Origin: Prosthecobacter vanneervenii
Lineage (GTDB): Bacteria > Verrucomicrobiota > Verrucomicrobiia > Verrucomicrobiales > Verrucomicrobiaceae
DNA: 64,000 nucleotides
Direction: 5' to 3'
Assembly (NCBI RefSeq): GCF_014203095.1
Contig: NZ_JACHIG010000001.1
Location: 372,001-436,000, forward strand
A program made the position numbers and the translations under genes. Below, one piece after another: positions 35,784-44,224 of the stretch (its first letter is position 1; each line of letters starts with the position of its first letter). The notes beneath the pieces were generated by a model. It was not told where the DNA came from. It searched no databases and saw only the letters and a program-made list of their open reading frames with translations.

Positions 35784-36524
35784 ATGGCCATGATTTGGAA
35801 TTCCCCCCGGTGGCTGCTGCCGGTCTTTACACTCTGCCTGCTCACACTCACTTCCTGCCAGATGCACATGGGCTCTCTGGCTCACAGGGCCTTCAGTGGC
35901 ATGACGGATCCTCTGACCTCTGAGCCGCTGGACTATCTGCCTTTTCCGGACCTGAAGCAGTGGGCGGCGCTGCCGGGCCCCATGCTGGAGGTGCAGGAAA
36001 ACAAGCTTGTCTCCCGCAGCCTTTTCATTCGGGATGAGGAACTGCCAAAGGGCTCGCCAAAGGCTAGGCGGGCCAGTTCAGGCATCACCGGCAGGGCGGG
36101 GGATGTGATGGGCATGTTTACCTCGCTGCTGGCCATCGCCGCAGGCACTCACACGGAGGGCAATCTGGGCTCCATCGATGATACGAGGCGTCAGCTGGCA
36201 GTTAATGAATTTCCTTTCGTGCTGCTGCAGGGGGAAAAGCTGGTGTATGTGAAAAGAGACAGGCAGCCCTGGCCGGTGCTGGCGCGTGCGTCAGAGCGCA
36301 GCAAGGTCACGGTCATCACCAAGGACGGCACTTTTTTCGGTATATCCCAGCACATTCATTTCCGCAGCAACTCCACGGAGGTGGTGCTGGAGGGAGACCC
36401 CACCGTGCAGTCCGGCCAGCAGCACATCAAAGGTGTGCGGCCGGATGCGCTCATGATACTGGATTTCTCCAAGCGCCGCGTGCTGGTGAACGGTCCCGCG
36501 AAGGTGAAGAAGCTCTTCCGCTGA
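35784..36524 (+). CDS. Exported lipoprotein of unknown function
   Basis: 246 aa. The signal sequence ends in a lipobox (LLTLTSC) near residue 25. The mature protein is not recognised; it has a small hydrophobic Ala/Gly segment around GMFTSLLAIAAGTH and a C-terminal part that looks beta-rich (KVTVITKDGTFFGISQHIHF). The upstream 243-bp gap separates it from the divergent ABC operon and must hold both promoters. Confidence 0.7.
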   Translation: MAMIWNSPRWLLPVFTLCLLTLTSCQMHMGSLAHRAFSGMTDPLTSEPLDYLPFPDLKQWAALPGPMLEVQENKLVSRSLFIRDEELPKGSPKARRASSGITGRAGDVMGMFTSLLAIAAGTHTEGNLGSIDDTRRQLAVNEFPFVLLQGEKLVYVKRDRQPWPVLARASERSKVTVITKDGTFFGISQHIHFRSNSTEVVLEGDPTVQSGQQHIKGVRPDALMILDFSKRRVLVNGPAKVKKLFR

Positions 36525-36540
36525 ATGCAGAAACAGGCGT

Positions 36541-36571
36541 AAAAAAGGGGAGGGCAGCATCTGCCTTCCCC
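36541..36571 (-). terminator. Strong terminator after the Gly/Tyr-rich lipoprotein gene
   Basis: Stem GGGGAGGGCAG (36547-36557) with CTGCCTTCCCC (36561-36571), three-base loop; on the minus strand the stem is followed by TTTTTT. The stem also lies 17 bp after the stop of the plus-strand lipoprotein gene, so it may serve both convergent genes. Confidence 0.82.
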
Positions 36572-36598
36572 GGTGAATGAACTCAGGCTGCTGACTGG

Positions 36599-37144
36599 TT
36601 AGTGCCTGTGACTGCCGTGGTAGCCACCACCGCTGCCATTCCACCCGCCACCACCGCTGCCGCTCCAGCCAGAACCGTGGCTGCCGCCGCCACTGTGAGG
36701 AAAGCCGCCACCAGTGGAACCTCCGCTGGGAGGAGACCAGTTGTGCGGGAATGCATGGCTCACCTGGCTGTGGTAGCTCGAGGGATGGTTGTTGAAATAA
36801 AACGGCACCGAGTGGGAGGCCTGGATCGTGCGCGGTGAGTAGCCCGGCAGCGTTGGGCCTGACATCCAGCGGTTGCCGCTCAAGTAGTGGTACTGCTGCG
36901 TGGGGCGGTGGTAGTAGGCGGAGTAGCGCGGGTAGTAGGAGTAGTTGTAGCTGCTGCCATACACCGGCACATAGGGGCGCAGGCCCACGGGATAGCCATA
37001 GCCGCCGTAGCCATAGTTTCCGTATCCATATCCTCCTCCATAGCCGTAGCCACCGTAGTATGGGTCGCAGCTCGTGAGGGTTAGGAGTGCCGTGACCAAA
37101 AGGAATCCGGCTTTGCCGACGGACAGCAGGTTGTGCGTGTTCAT
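36599..37144 (-). CDS. Gly/Tyr/Ser/His-rich lipoprotein
   Basis: 181 aa from the ATG at 37144 (MNTHNLLSVGKAGF); an in-frame ATG at 37162 is also possible. The lipobox LLTLTSC is followed by a YGGYGYGG-type low-complexity segment, a middle with dispersed Tyr and His (YSAYYHRPTQQYHYLSGNRWM) and a GSHGSGWSGSGGGG tail. Probably an outer-membrane or surface lipoprotein; function unknown. Its composition is like the 79-aa lipoprotein at 21725. Confidence 0.7.
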   Translation of the reverse strand: MNTHNLLSVGKAGFLLVTALLTLTSCDPYYGGYGYGGGYGYGNYGYGGYGYPVGLRPYVPVYGSSYNYSYYPRYSAYYHRPTQQYHYLSGNRWMSGPTLPGYSPRTIQASHSVPFYFNNHPSSYHSQVSHAFPHNWSPPSGGSTGGGFPHSGGGSHGSGWSGSGGGGWNGSGGGYHGSHRH

Positions 37145-37204
37145 GGGAGAATCATTCTTCATTGCTTTGAGAAAGCAAGAGACGCTGTGAAAGGGAAAGT
37201 GCTC

Positions 37205-37244
37205 AAAAAAACAAAACCGCGTGGCATCCAAAGATACCACGCGG
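37205..37244 (-). terminator. Terminator after the Gfo/Idh/MocA gene
   Basis: Stem CCGCGTGG.ATC / GAT.CCACGCGG (37217-37244). In minus-strand sense it is followed by a run interrupted once (TTTTGTTTTTTT). It lies about 36 bp beyond the stop at 37281. Confidence 0.85.
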
Positions 37245-37280
37245 TCGTTTAGGTGGGGGCGCTGCGCCGCAGGATGGTGC

Positions 37281-38318
37281 TTAGTCCAGATCGGAGATGC
37301 GCACCGGCTTGCCTCCTTGGGCTGCGCTCTTGTCAGAAGCAAAGATGACTTCAAAGGTGCGTTGAGCTTCAGTAAAGCTCGTCAGCGGCATGTCCTTCCC
37401 AGCGTCCAAGGCGTCAAAGAAGGCCTGGAACTGAGACTGATAGGGATGATCGCTCACGTCGCCTGAATCCAGCATCTTCATGGAGAGCTTGCTCCAAGAG
37501 TGCTTGTCAGTGTGCAGCTTCATGGAGTGGAATTTGTCGTCCAGCAGGCTGCCCTGGCTGCCGCACAGGTGGGTGTGGAAGTAGTAGGGCTGCAGGCAGT
37601 CCACAACAGCGGCGGCCTTGCCCACGGCACCATTTTTGAAGTGGATGAGCGTCACGCTGGTGGTGTCGTATTCGTAGGGCTTGAAGATCTCGCTCTGAGT
37701 CTTGGTGGAGAAGCTGGTCACGCTTTCGATCTCGCCGCCCATGACCATGAGCAGGGCGTCCAGCGCATGGCAGCCGGCGGTGAGCAGTGCACTGCCGCCG
37801 TCCTTTTTGCCGGTGTTCCAGCGGAACTGGCCGTACCACGGGCCGATGCCGTGGTAGTAGTCCACTTCGCCGTAGTGCAGGCTCCCGAGAAGGCCCTCGT
37901 CGATGACGGCCTTGGTCACCTGGAACTGATTGGAGAAACGGCACTCAAAGCATACGCAGCCCTTCACTCCATTCGCTTTGGCAGCAGCCACGATCTCGCG
38001 CACTTCCTGCAGGGAATTGGCCATCGGCTTTTCCAGAATGATGTGCTTCTTGGCGTTAGCGGCGGCCACAGCCTGGTCACGGTGCTGGCTGGGATAGCTG
38101 GTGATGTCCACCACGTGGATGTCAGGACTGGCCAGCATCTCGTCAAGGTTCTGGTAGCTCTTGATGGGGGAGCCGTGCTTGGCACTGAGTTCGGCGTCGT
38201 CCAGCTTGCGGGAGGAGTAGATCGCGGTGACCTGCGCCTGATTGGTCTTGTTGATGGCTTCGATGTGGGCGGTGGCGGCCCAGCCGTATCCGATGATTCC
38301 GACGTTGTATTTCTTCAT
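37281..38318 (-). CDS. Gfo/Idh/MocA family oxidoreductase
   Basis: 345 aa, cytoplasmic NAD(P)-dependent sugar or cyclitol dehydrogenase-like protein. The N-terminal Rossmann motif is VGIIGYGWAATAHIEAI. The family motif EKPMANS (catalytic-site Lys) appears near residue 96, and the C-terminal substrate domain has the GSALLTAGCHALDALLMVMGG stretch (key words GCHALDALL). No Tat signal, unlike the paralog at 52772. The substrate is unknown. Confidence 0.88.
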   Translation of the reverse strand: MKKYNVGIIGYGWAATAHIEAINKTNQAQVTAIYSSRKLDDAELSAKHGSPIKSYQNLDEMLASPDIHVVDITSYPSQHRDQAVAAANAKKHIILEKPMANSLQEVREIVAAAKANGVKGCVCFECRFSNQFQVTKAVIDEGLLGSLHYGEVDYYHGIGPWYGQFRWNTGKKDGGSALLTAGCHALDALLMVMGGEIESVTSFSTKTQSEIFKPYEYDTTSVTLIHFKNGAVGKAAAVVDCLQPYYFHTHLCGSQGSLLDDKFHSMKLHTDKHSWSKLSMKMLDSGDVSDHPYQSQFQAFFDALDAGKDMPLTSFTEAQRTFEVIFASDKSAAQGGKPVRISDLD

Positions 38319-38462
38319 GGTAAAAGGTTCGTTGCATGCTCCAAACCGGAGGCAGAATTGTCAATACCAATACCCTGTACGGAAGTGTCTCTTTCGAGTG
38401 TTTTTGCGGCCAGAGCCTCATGGCGTTAGGAAAAGCATAAAGCAGGCATGCAAACGCTAGAA

Positions 38463-38490
38463 AATAACAAAGCCGCGTTTATCACGCGGC
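38463..38490 (-). terminator. Terminator after rplI
   Basis: Stem GCCGCG (38472-38477) with CGCGGC (38485-38490) and, on the minus strand, a following TTTGTTATTTT. It lies about 40 bp beyond the rplI stop. Confidence 0.78.
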
Positions 38491-38530
38491 CTTGCCTAGG
38501 TTTTGGGGTTTGTGAGAAAAACAGCAGCGC

Positions 38531-39025
38531 TTATTCAGCGGCGGCTTCTTCTTCGGCGGGAGCGCTGTCTCCAGCGGCGGACACTGCAAGCTTCACAGTG
38601 GCTGTGATGTCGTGGCCGAGCTTCACGGTGATTTCGAAGTTGCCGGTGTTTTTGATCGGCTTTTCCAGCACGATCATGTGGCGGTCCACCTCGATCTTGG
38701 ACTCCTCAGCCAAGGCCTTGGCGATGTCGATGTTGGTGATGGAGCCGAAAGCCTTGCCACCCTGACCGGTGGAGAGGGTGAGCTTGAGCTTCACCTTCTT
38801 GAGCTTGGAGGCCAGCTTTTCAGCTTCGGCCAGTTCCTTGGCTTCACGCTCAGCGCGGATGGCCTTGAGGCGCTCGGTGTGGCGGAGATTTCCCTTGGTG
38901 GCCTCGTAGGCCTTGCCCTGGGGAAGCAGGAAATTACGCGCAAAACCGCGCTTCACGCTGACGACGTCAGCTTCGGCTCCGAGGCCTTTGATTTTTTCTT
39001 TGAGAATGACTTGTGTGTTTGGCAT
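38531..39025 (-). CDS. rplI: 50S ribosomal protein L9
   Basis: 164 aa from the ATG at 39025 (MPNTQVILKEKIKGLG); the frame is open to 39085 but the family start is clear. N-terminal RNA-binding domain with VKRGFARNFLLPQGKA, the long connecting helix (LKAIRAEREAKELAEAEKLA) and the C-terminal domain (SITNIDIAKAL, IVLEKPIKNTG). An acidic Ala/Glu tail (GDSAPAEEEAAAE) extends beyond the usual end. The genes rpsF and rpsR that often precede it are not adjacent. Confidence 0.96.
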   Translation of the reverse strand: MPNTQVILKEKIKGLGAEADVVSVKRGFARNFLLPQGKAYEATKGNLRHTERLKAIRAEREAKELAEAEKLASKLKKVKLKLTLSTGQGGKAFGSITNIDIAKALAEESKIEVDRHMIVLEKPIKNTGNFEITVKLGHDITATVKLAVSAAGDSAPAEEEAAAE

Positions 39026-39139
39026 GGCGACAGTTTCCCCGGGGAAAAAGGGGCGCGAAACTACACGCCTCCTAAGTTCTGTCAAAGGCGGATTGCAGTC
39101 TTTTTAAAGAAAGCGGAAATGATAGGCCTCCCTGACGGT

Positions 39140-39355
39140 TCAAATGCCCATGTTGGCCAGGGTGGTGGCCAGCCGGTTCATGAAGCCTGTGGCCTCCGGG
39201 TGGGCGGCCTCCAGCTCTTCTACTGAGGAGATCCACTGTCCCTGCGCCGCCTGCTGCTGGGCCAGCAGCTCCAGCAGCTTTTCCTTCGCCGTCGCAGGCA
39301 GGTCGCCTGCTTCTTCCACCATCTTCTTCAGTTCGAGGAGTTGCTCCGAGGTCAT
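39140..39355 (-). CDS. Small DUF4404-like protein
   Basis: 71 aa from the ATG at 39355 (MTSEQLLELKKMVEE). All-helical, with the ending EELEAAHPEATGFMNRLATTLANMGI (key words AAHPEATG and TLANMGI), which resembles DUF4404 family proteins. Function unknown. It lies 79 bp before the NUDIX gene start in the convergent sense of the same strand. Confidence 0.55.
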   Translation of the reverse strand: MTSEQLLELKKMVEEAGDLPATAKEKLLELLAQQQAAQGQWISSVEELEAAHPEATGFMNRLATTLANMGI

Positions 39356-39434
39356 AACGTGTATGAATGCAATTCTGTCACCGCGTGCGGGCGGAGACAA
39401 GGCTTTTACATGAGTCTGAATGGGGATTTTTACC

Positions 39435-39992
39435 TCATCCTTTACGTCCGGCCACCGCCAGCAGGGCCAGCACGCTCACGCTATCGCGGATGCGGCCGTC
39501 TCGTGCCATCTGGATGGCTTCGCTCAGCGGCAGGCGCAGCAGTTCCAGCTGCTCGGTGTCCTCTGGCTGGGCCTTGCCGTGGGTCAGGCCGGTGGCCACA
39601 AAGATGTCACACACCTCATTGGTGGTGGAGTTGGAAAGCTGAATGCCGGAGAGCAGGGGCTCTATGGTGGCGGCCGTGATGCCGGTCTCCTCAAGTAGTT
39701 CGCGTCGGGCGGTGTCAGCCGGGGCCTCACCTGCTGGGCAGCCACCCTCGGGAATTTCCCACTCGTAGCGCCCATGGCAGTAGCGCCACTGTCCTACCAG
39801 CCAAGTGCAGCCCTCGTCATCGATGGGGACCACTCCCACTGCGATGTTTTTATACTCCACCACACCATAGATTCCCGGGCCGCCAGAGGGCTTGATCACC
39901 TGATCCTCACGCACGCGCAGCCAGGGGTTGGCATAGGTTTCACGGGTGGAGACTGTTTTCCAGGGATTCGGGTGCTGCGGGAGTTCGGTCAT
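39435..39992 (-). CDS. NUDIX hydrolase, ADP-ribose pyrophosphatase-like
   Basis: 185 aa, cytoplasmic. Complete Nudix box GGCPAGEAPADTARRELLEETGI (core REL.EE.G) near residue 85. The flanking regions (WLVGQWRYCHGRYEWEIPEGG upstream; LSNSTTNEVCDIFVATGL downstream) match ADP-ribose/GDP-mannose pyrophosphatase types (NudF/GDPMK-like). The exact nucleotide substrate is not determinable. Confidence 0.85.
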   Translation of the reverse strand: MTELPQHPNPWKTVSTRETYANPWLRVREDQVIKPSGGPGIYGVVEYKNIAVGVVPIDDEGCTWLVGQWRYCHGRYEWEIPEGGCPAGEAPADTARRELLEETGITAATIEPLLSGIQLSNSTTNEVCDIFVATGLTHGKAQPEDTEQLELLRLPLSEAIQMARDGRIRDSVSVLALLAVAGRKG

Positions 39993-40070
39993 GGCGGGAG
40001 AGTCAAGAGCGCCGCTGCGCGGTCAAGGTCGCGTAAACAACGCCGCTGTAACAGGCTGTTTCGGACCGCT

Positions 40071-40736
40071 TTACTTGCTCTCCACGGTGCTCACCACCAC
40101 GCCATCGGCATACACCTTGTAGCTTTTGAGAGCCTTCAGCACGGGGCCGATGGTGGCGTGGTTCTGGTAAGGGCCCAGGTAGCCGTACATGGCCATGCCC
40201 TTGACCATTTCTTCCGGGATCGTCTTGCCTGGCACACGCACGGCGCTGACCTTGACATCGGGACCCAGGGCAGTCATTTCGAGGGAGAAATCCACCTCGC
40301 CCACGAGGTAGCGCTTCTTGTCCTCCCAGAATTTGGCCGTGTTCATCGGCAGGCTGGCGTCGGTGGTGATGGTCTGCTTGGCGGCATCGAGCGATTTTAC
40401 CCGCAGCATGTCCTTGTAGCTGCCATTGCCTCCATCTGGCGCGAGAGTTAGCAGGGCATTGAGATCCACCACGCTGAACTTGAGCGTGGCGGGCTTGCCC
40501 GCAGTGACATCAGCAGCAAAAGCAGTAAGCTTCTGCTCCAGTCCTGGAACGGCCTGCACAGCAGGGAGCTGCACCGGGGCTGGCTGGCTGACTGCTGCTA
40601 TGGCGGCGTCCATCGTCGTCAGCGTGTAGTAGCCCCACCAGACTATAAAGACAAAGACCCCGACAACCGCTGCCATGATGACGCAGCCGTAGCCGGAGTG
40701 GAATTCGCCAGTGGGAGTTTTTTGGATCTTTGCCAT
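40071..40736 (-). CDS. Single-pass membrane-anchored protein, unknown
   Basis: 221 aa from the ATG at 40736 (MAKIQKTPTGEFHSGYG). One N-terminal helix (IMAAVVGVFVFIVWWGYYTL), then an exported soluble domain that looks alpha/beta (LKFSVVDLNALLTLAPDGG, YLVGEVDFSLEMTALG). Not recognised as a named family. Confidence 0.65.
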   Translation of the reverse strand: MAKIQKTPTGEFHSGYGCVIMAAVVGVFVFIVWWGYYTLTTMDAAIAAVSQPAPVQLPAVQAVPGLEQKLTAFAADVTAGKPATLKFSVVDLNALLTLAPDGGNGSYKDMLRVKSLDAAKQTITTDASLPMNTAKFWEDKKRYLVGEVDFSLEMTALGPDVKVSAVRVPGKTIPEEMVKGMAMYGYLGPYQNHATIGPVLKALKSYKVYADGVVVSTVESK

Positions 40737-40822
40737 GCCTTCATCTGAATGCGGGGAGCGCAAAGATCAAGTTGAGCCTGTCTACCGTGGCAGGAAGCCC
40801 TAGTTTCCAGCATGCCCGCTCA

Positions 40823-41827
40823 TCAGGGCTTGATGCGTTCCAGTACACCGATGCAGGGTGTCTTGCTGCTCCCATGTCCTCCATGGAAAATGAAACCAGC
40901 AAAAGCTGGATCAAGAAGCATATGCTCATCAATGCTCGTGCGCAGAGGCTCCCCGTGCACGATATCCCCCGTCCAGTCTCCATCCTGCATGCGGATGTTG
41001 TTCCATCCGGCCAAGGGAGACTCTGCGGTGGCCAGCTCTGCATGCCAGGGGCCTTCGAGCTTTTCGGCTACATAGCTCTGCTGATATTGGAGCCGCCTGC
41101 CATCTGCTTCCTTCTTTGCCCCGGTGAGGTTCATCCAGTAGCGTGGAGGTTTGCCCGGCATGTCCAGGCGATAGGTGTGGCTGGCGTAGAGGAAATCACC
41201 CTCCAGCGCCACGACGGGTTTTGACCAGCCGTTTGGGTACTTTTCCAGCGCCGTTTCAGAGCGCCACATACGTCCCCCACCGGTGGCAAAGAGGTGTGCC
41301 TTGGTGTCGTCGCAGATCACGTAAAAATCCATCCATGATTTGACCGGCTTGTCTCCAGTCTCAGGTGGTGGGACATCCAGAATGACCGGCTTGCTCCATC
41401 CCTGGGGGGTGCTGAGGTTCTCATTGGTGCTGAGCACAGGCACGCTTTTGGGATAGCGCCCACTCGTGTCTGCGATCTGGCCGATGAAGTGCCACTGCTT
41501 TTTCGGGCTGTAGAAAAACACCTGCGGCACGAACGCGCCCTCCACGGGGAGCTTGACCGGCTGTGGAGACGGACCGCCAGGTTTGAACTCATCAAGCGCG
41601 AAATACATGGACCCAGCAAATACATGCCACCTGCCATCATGACGCACCGCACAGGGGTCAAGCAGCTTGATCGGTGCGCCCTGGGAGGGCTGTGAGAGGT
41701 CCAGCACCGGCGCTCCAAGACTCCAATGCGGCATGGCAGGCTGCTGGGCGGGGCAGGTAGTTGTGGAAAACAGGGCTGCCAGCGGCAGGAGAAGACTCAG
41801 TGCAAGGGATGAAGGAGAGGCGTTCAT
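40823..41827 (-). CDS. GH62-like alpha-L-arabinofuranosidase family protein
   Basis: 334 aa, exported (signal around LALSLLLPLAALFSTTTCPA, Cys in a weak lipobox context). The five-bladed propeller family GH62 is suggested by aligned blocks: LLDPCAVRHDGRWHVFAG (catalytic base Asp), WMDFYVICDDTKAHLFAT (second Asp), MWRSETALEKYPNGW, and IVHGEPLR...MLLDPAFAGFIFHG. The block holding the general-acid Glu in GH62 (LFEG/LFEA..VYK) reads FLYASHTYRL, so that Glu appears to be Tyr. It may be inactive or have changed specificity. It shares a tight spacing with the chorismate mutase gene upstream (5 bp). Confidence 0.68.
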   Translation of the reverse strand: MNASPSSLALSLLLPLAALFSTTTCPAQQPAMPHWSLGAPVLDLSQPSQGAPIKLLDPCAVRHDGRWHVFAGSMYFALDEFKPGGPSPQPVKLPVEGAFVPQVFFYSPKKQWHFIGQIADTSGRYPKSVPVLSTNENLSTPQGWSKPVILDVPPPETGDKPVKSWMDFYVICDDTKAHLFATGGGRMWRSETALEKYPNGWSKPVVALEGDFLYASHTYRLDMPGKPPRYWMNLTGAKKEADGRRLQYQQSYVAEKLEGPWHAELATAESPLAGWNNIRMQDGDWTGDIVHGEPLRTSIDEHMLLDPAFAGFIFHGGHGSSKTPCIGVLERIKP

Positions 41828-41832
41828 GAAGG

Positions 41833-42429
41833 TTATCTTCTGCTGGTGGTAGGTGTCGCTTGGGGCTTGGTAGGAATTGGTTCATGAGCCGTTCGGCGCA
41901 ATGCTGCAATCAGCCCCTGCAGCGCAGGCTGGGCAACAGTCTCCGTGTAACCTGCCTTGGCCAGGCGCTCACGGGTCTCTTTTTCGATCAGCAGGGCATC
42001 GCTGGAGCAGATCTCCTGTGTTTCCTGTGCCAGCCGCTCGATCATCTTCCGTCCGATCTGATCCAGCGCTGGACGGATGGTGGTGGCGAGGTCGGGGGCC
42101 TTGCCACCACTAGCAGCGGGGTGCTGCCACAGCCATTCCTCCTGTCGCACCTTGGCCGCCTGTATCTGCCCGCTGAAGAATAGCCGCACCTTTTGAGCCG
42201 GTAGTCCGGCAGCCGTGCCGCGCTGCATCATGGCGTTCAGCAGCTCGGCTTCGCGTTTCGGGTCTGTGATGGGCAGCCCCTTGGCACGCTTGGCCTCAGC
42301 CACCTCATCCATCCAGTCCAGCCGCTGCACCATCAGCACAGGCAGTGAAGAGGAGCCGCCCCGAATGCCTGCGCAGCTGGAAAGCAGCAAGCCCCACTCA
42401 AAAAGAACCACAATTAAAACAGATCTCAT
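41833..42429 (-). CDS. Exported chorismate mutase, AroQ-gamma type, probable lipoprotein
   Basis: 198 aa. The signal ends in a lipobox (LLLSSC). The mature helices match the secreted AroQ-gamma class: RLDWMDEVAEAKRAKGLPITDPKREAELL, then RLFFSGQIQAAKVRQEEWLWQ (key words GLPITDPKRE and FSGQIQAAK). It would convert chorismate to prephenate outside the cytoplasm. The role of such periplasmic mutases is unclear. It is 5 bp upstream of the GH62-like gene on the same strand. Confidence 0.78.
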   Translation of the reverse strand: MRSVLIVVLFEWGLLLSSCAGIRGGSSSLPVLMVQRLDWMDEVAEAKRAKGLPITDPKREAELLNAMMQRGTAAGLPAQKVRLFFSGQIQAAKVRQEEWLWQHPAASGGKAPDLATTIRPALDQIGRKMIERLAQETQEICSSDALLIEKETRERLAKAGYTETVAQPALQGLIAALRRTAHEPIPTKPQATPTTSRR

Positions 42430-42531
42430 GCACGCATGATGAGACGTTATCTGCTGTATGGCAAAGGCTTCGGTATATCACTCAATGCGCCTCTTGATTG
42501 ACGGAAGCTCACAGCCGCCGATTCTCATACA

Positions 42532-43608
42532 ATGAAGATTCTCGCAGCCATGTCCGGAGGCGTGGACAGCAGCGTGGCCGCCGCCGTGCTCGTCCGCGCG
42601 GGGCATGACGTGTCCGGTGTGTACATGAAGAACTGGATCAACGAGGAGAACATCATCGGCCACTGCCCTTGGGAGGAGGACATCACCGATGCCGAAGCGG
42701 TGGCCAAGCAGCTCGGCATACCTTTCCGTGTGGTCAATCTCATGACCGAGTACCGCGAAAAGGTCGTGAAGTACCTCCTCGAAGGCTACCAGGCTGGCAT
42801 CACGCCAAATCCTGATGTGATGTGCAACCGTGAGATGAAATTTGGCGTGCTCTGGGAGTGGGCGCGGGAGCACGGCTTTGCGGCCATTGCTACAGGGCAC
42901 TATGCTAGAAAGCTGGATGCAGGCACCATCCTGCGTGGGGTGGACCCCAACAAAGATCAGACCTACTTCCTGGCCATGATGCAGCCGGAGCAGGTGCGCA
43001 TCGCGCAGTTTCCCATCGGCCATCTGCTCAAGCCTGAGCTGCGGGATCTGGCACGTGAGTTTGGCCTTTCCACGGCGGAAAAGAAAGACAGCCAGGGCAT
43101 CTGTTTCATCGGCCAGGTAAAGATGGAGGACTTTCTACGCACCTTTGTGCCGGACAAGCCCGGTCCTATTGTGAATCTGGAAGGAAAAGTCATGGGGGAG
43201 CACCGTGGCCTGCATCTCTACACCCTCGGCCAGCGCAAGGGGCACGGCGTCGCCAGCCCCATCCACAAGCAGGCCTACGTCGTCGTGGCCAAACGACCGC
43301 AGACCAACGAGCTCGTTGTCGCCATCGAAAATGCGGACACTCCGCTCCTCTGGGCGCGGAAAGCCACGTTGCACACCATCTCAAGCACCGGCGTGCCTTT
43401 GACGGAAGAACGTCTGCTGCAGGCCCAGCCACGCTATCGCTGCCCGGCTGGCAATGCCACCTTCCGCCCGCTGGGAGATGGCCGTGCGGAGCTGGAATAC
43501 GCGGAGCCTCAGCGTGCGCTTACGCCTGGGCAGATCTGCGCTTTATATGACGGCGAACGCCTTCTTGGCGGAGCTGTGTTTGAGGCGGTGCACCATGAAT
43601 CCTCATAG
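42532..43608 (+). CDS. mnmA: tRNA-specific 2-thiouridylase (MnmA)
   Basis: 358 aa. Installs 2-thio at the wobble uridine of Lys/Glu/Gln tRNAs. PP-loop [12 protein letters not shown] near residue 6, catalytic Cys in [12 protein letters not shown] and the second Cys in [11 protein letters not shown] are all present. C-terminal beta-barrel RNA-binding part ends in [21 protein letters not shown]. Start MKILAAMSG at 42532. Confidence 0.95.
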   Translation: MKILAAMSGGVDSSVAAAVLVRAGHDVSGVYMKNWINEENIIGHCPWEEDITDAEAVAKQLGIPFRVVNLMTEYREKVVKYLLEGYQAGITPNPDVMCNREMKFGVLWEWAREHGFAAIATGHYARKLDAGTILRGVDPNKDQTYFLAMMQPEQVRIAQFPIGHLLKPELRDLAREFGLSTAEKKDSQGICFIGQVKMEDFLRTFVPDKPGPIVNLEGKVMGEHRGLHLYTLGQRKGHGVASPIHKQAYVVVAKRPQTNELVVAIENADTPLLWARKATLHTISSTGVPLTEERLLQAQPRYRCPAGNATFRPLGDGRAELEYAEPQRALTPGQICALYDGERLLGGAVFEAVHHESS

Positions 43609-43623
43609 CTCTTGGGTGAATCT

Positions 43624-43652
43624 TCAGCCAGGCGGCCCCGCCACCTGGCTGA
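43624..43652. terminator. Hairpin between convergent mnmA and VOC genes
   Basis: A 13-bp stem with one mismatch (TCAGCCAGGCGGC at 43624-43636 with GCCACCTGGCTGA at 43640-43652, loop CCC). It sits between the stops at 43608 and 43663. T-tracts are weak on both sides, so it is a probable bidirectional terminator or mRNA-stabilising hairpin. Confidence 0.65.
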
Positions 43653-43662
43653 GACAAAGGCC

Positions 43663-44121
43663 CTATTTTGAACCTTCACTCATGAAGGCCTGCGCGCGCT
43701 TGAGCAGCTCGTCCGGCGGCACGTCTTCAAGGTGCTGGCTGAAGCTCCAGCGGTAGCCGAAGGGATCGCGGATCATCGCAGTGCGGCTGCCCCAGAACTG
43801 ATTGCGCGACGGGCTTAGCGGAGAGCCGCCTGCTGCCAGCGCGCGTTCAAACGCCTTGTCACAGTCTTCAACCTGAATCGTAAACCCGCAGGGCGCCATG
43901 CCACCCGCAGGGATGGCGTGGGCGTTCGCCGAGGGGGCTTCGTCCGAGATATAGATGTGAGTGTTTCCGATCATGAACTCAGCATGCGGCACCACGCCTG
44001 GGGCCGGGGAGAGGCGGAAGAGCTCCACCGCGCCAAAGGCGCGGGCGTAGAAGTCGAGCGCATCAGCGGCGCTTTTGCAGGTGAGGGAAAAGGAGACGGT
44101 GGGTTCGTTGGGCTGGCTCAT
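43663..44121 (-). CDS. VOC superfamily (PhnB/glyoxalase-like) protein
   Basis: 152 aa, cytoplasmic. A VOC beta-alpha-beta-beta-beta repeat is visible, with SFSLTCKSAADALDFYARAFGAVE, GNTHIYISDEAP, GFTIQVEDCDKAFERALAAGG and IRDPFGYRWSFSQH. The PhnB-like subgroup comprises metal-dependent or metal-free isomerases and antibiotic-binding proteins. It lies downstream of the WYL regulator with a palindrome in the gap, so it may be its target. Confidence 0.85.
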   Translation of the reverse strand: MSQPNEPTVSFSLTCKSAADALDFYARAFGAVELFRLSPAPGVVPHAEFMIGNTHIYISDEAPSANAHAIPAGGMAPCGFTIQVEDCDKAFERALAAGGSPLSPSRNQFWGSRTAMIRDPFGYRWSFSQHLEDVPPDELLKRAQAFMSEGSK

Positions 44122-44197
44122 GGGGTGGGTCTTGGCTTGTGTTTTGTTAAGATGGATCGCAGTCAGTGGCGATCACCTGCCAACATTCGCACCACCT

Positions 44198-44217
44198 CCT
44201 GACAACCCTATGTCAGG
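44198..44217. promoter_or_regulatory. Candidate operator palindrome CCTGACA-N6-TGTCAGG
   Basis: A perfect 7-bp inverted repeat (44198-44204 and 44211-44217) sits in the 103-bp gap between the WYL-regulator stop (44225) and the VOC start (44121), about 77-96 bp upstream of the VOC ATG. On either strand no T tract follows directly, so it is less likely to be a terminator. WYL/YafY regulators are known to bind inverted repeats near neighbouring genes; the link here is inference. Confidence 0.5.
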
Positions 44218-44224
44218 GGTGTTT

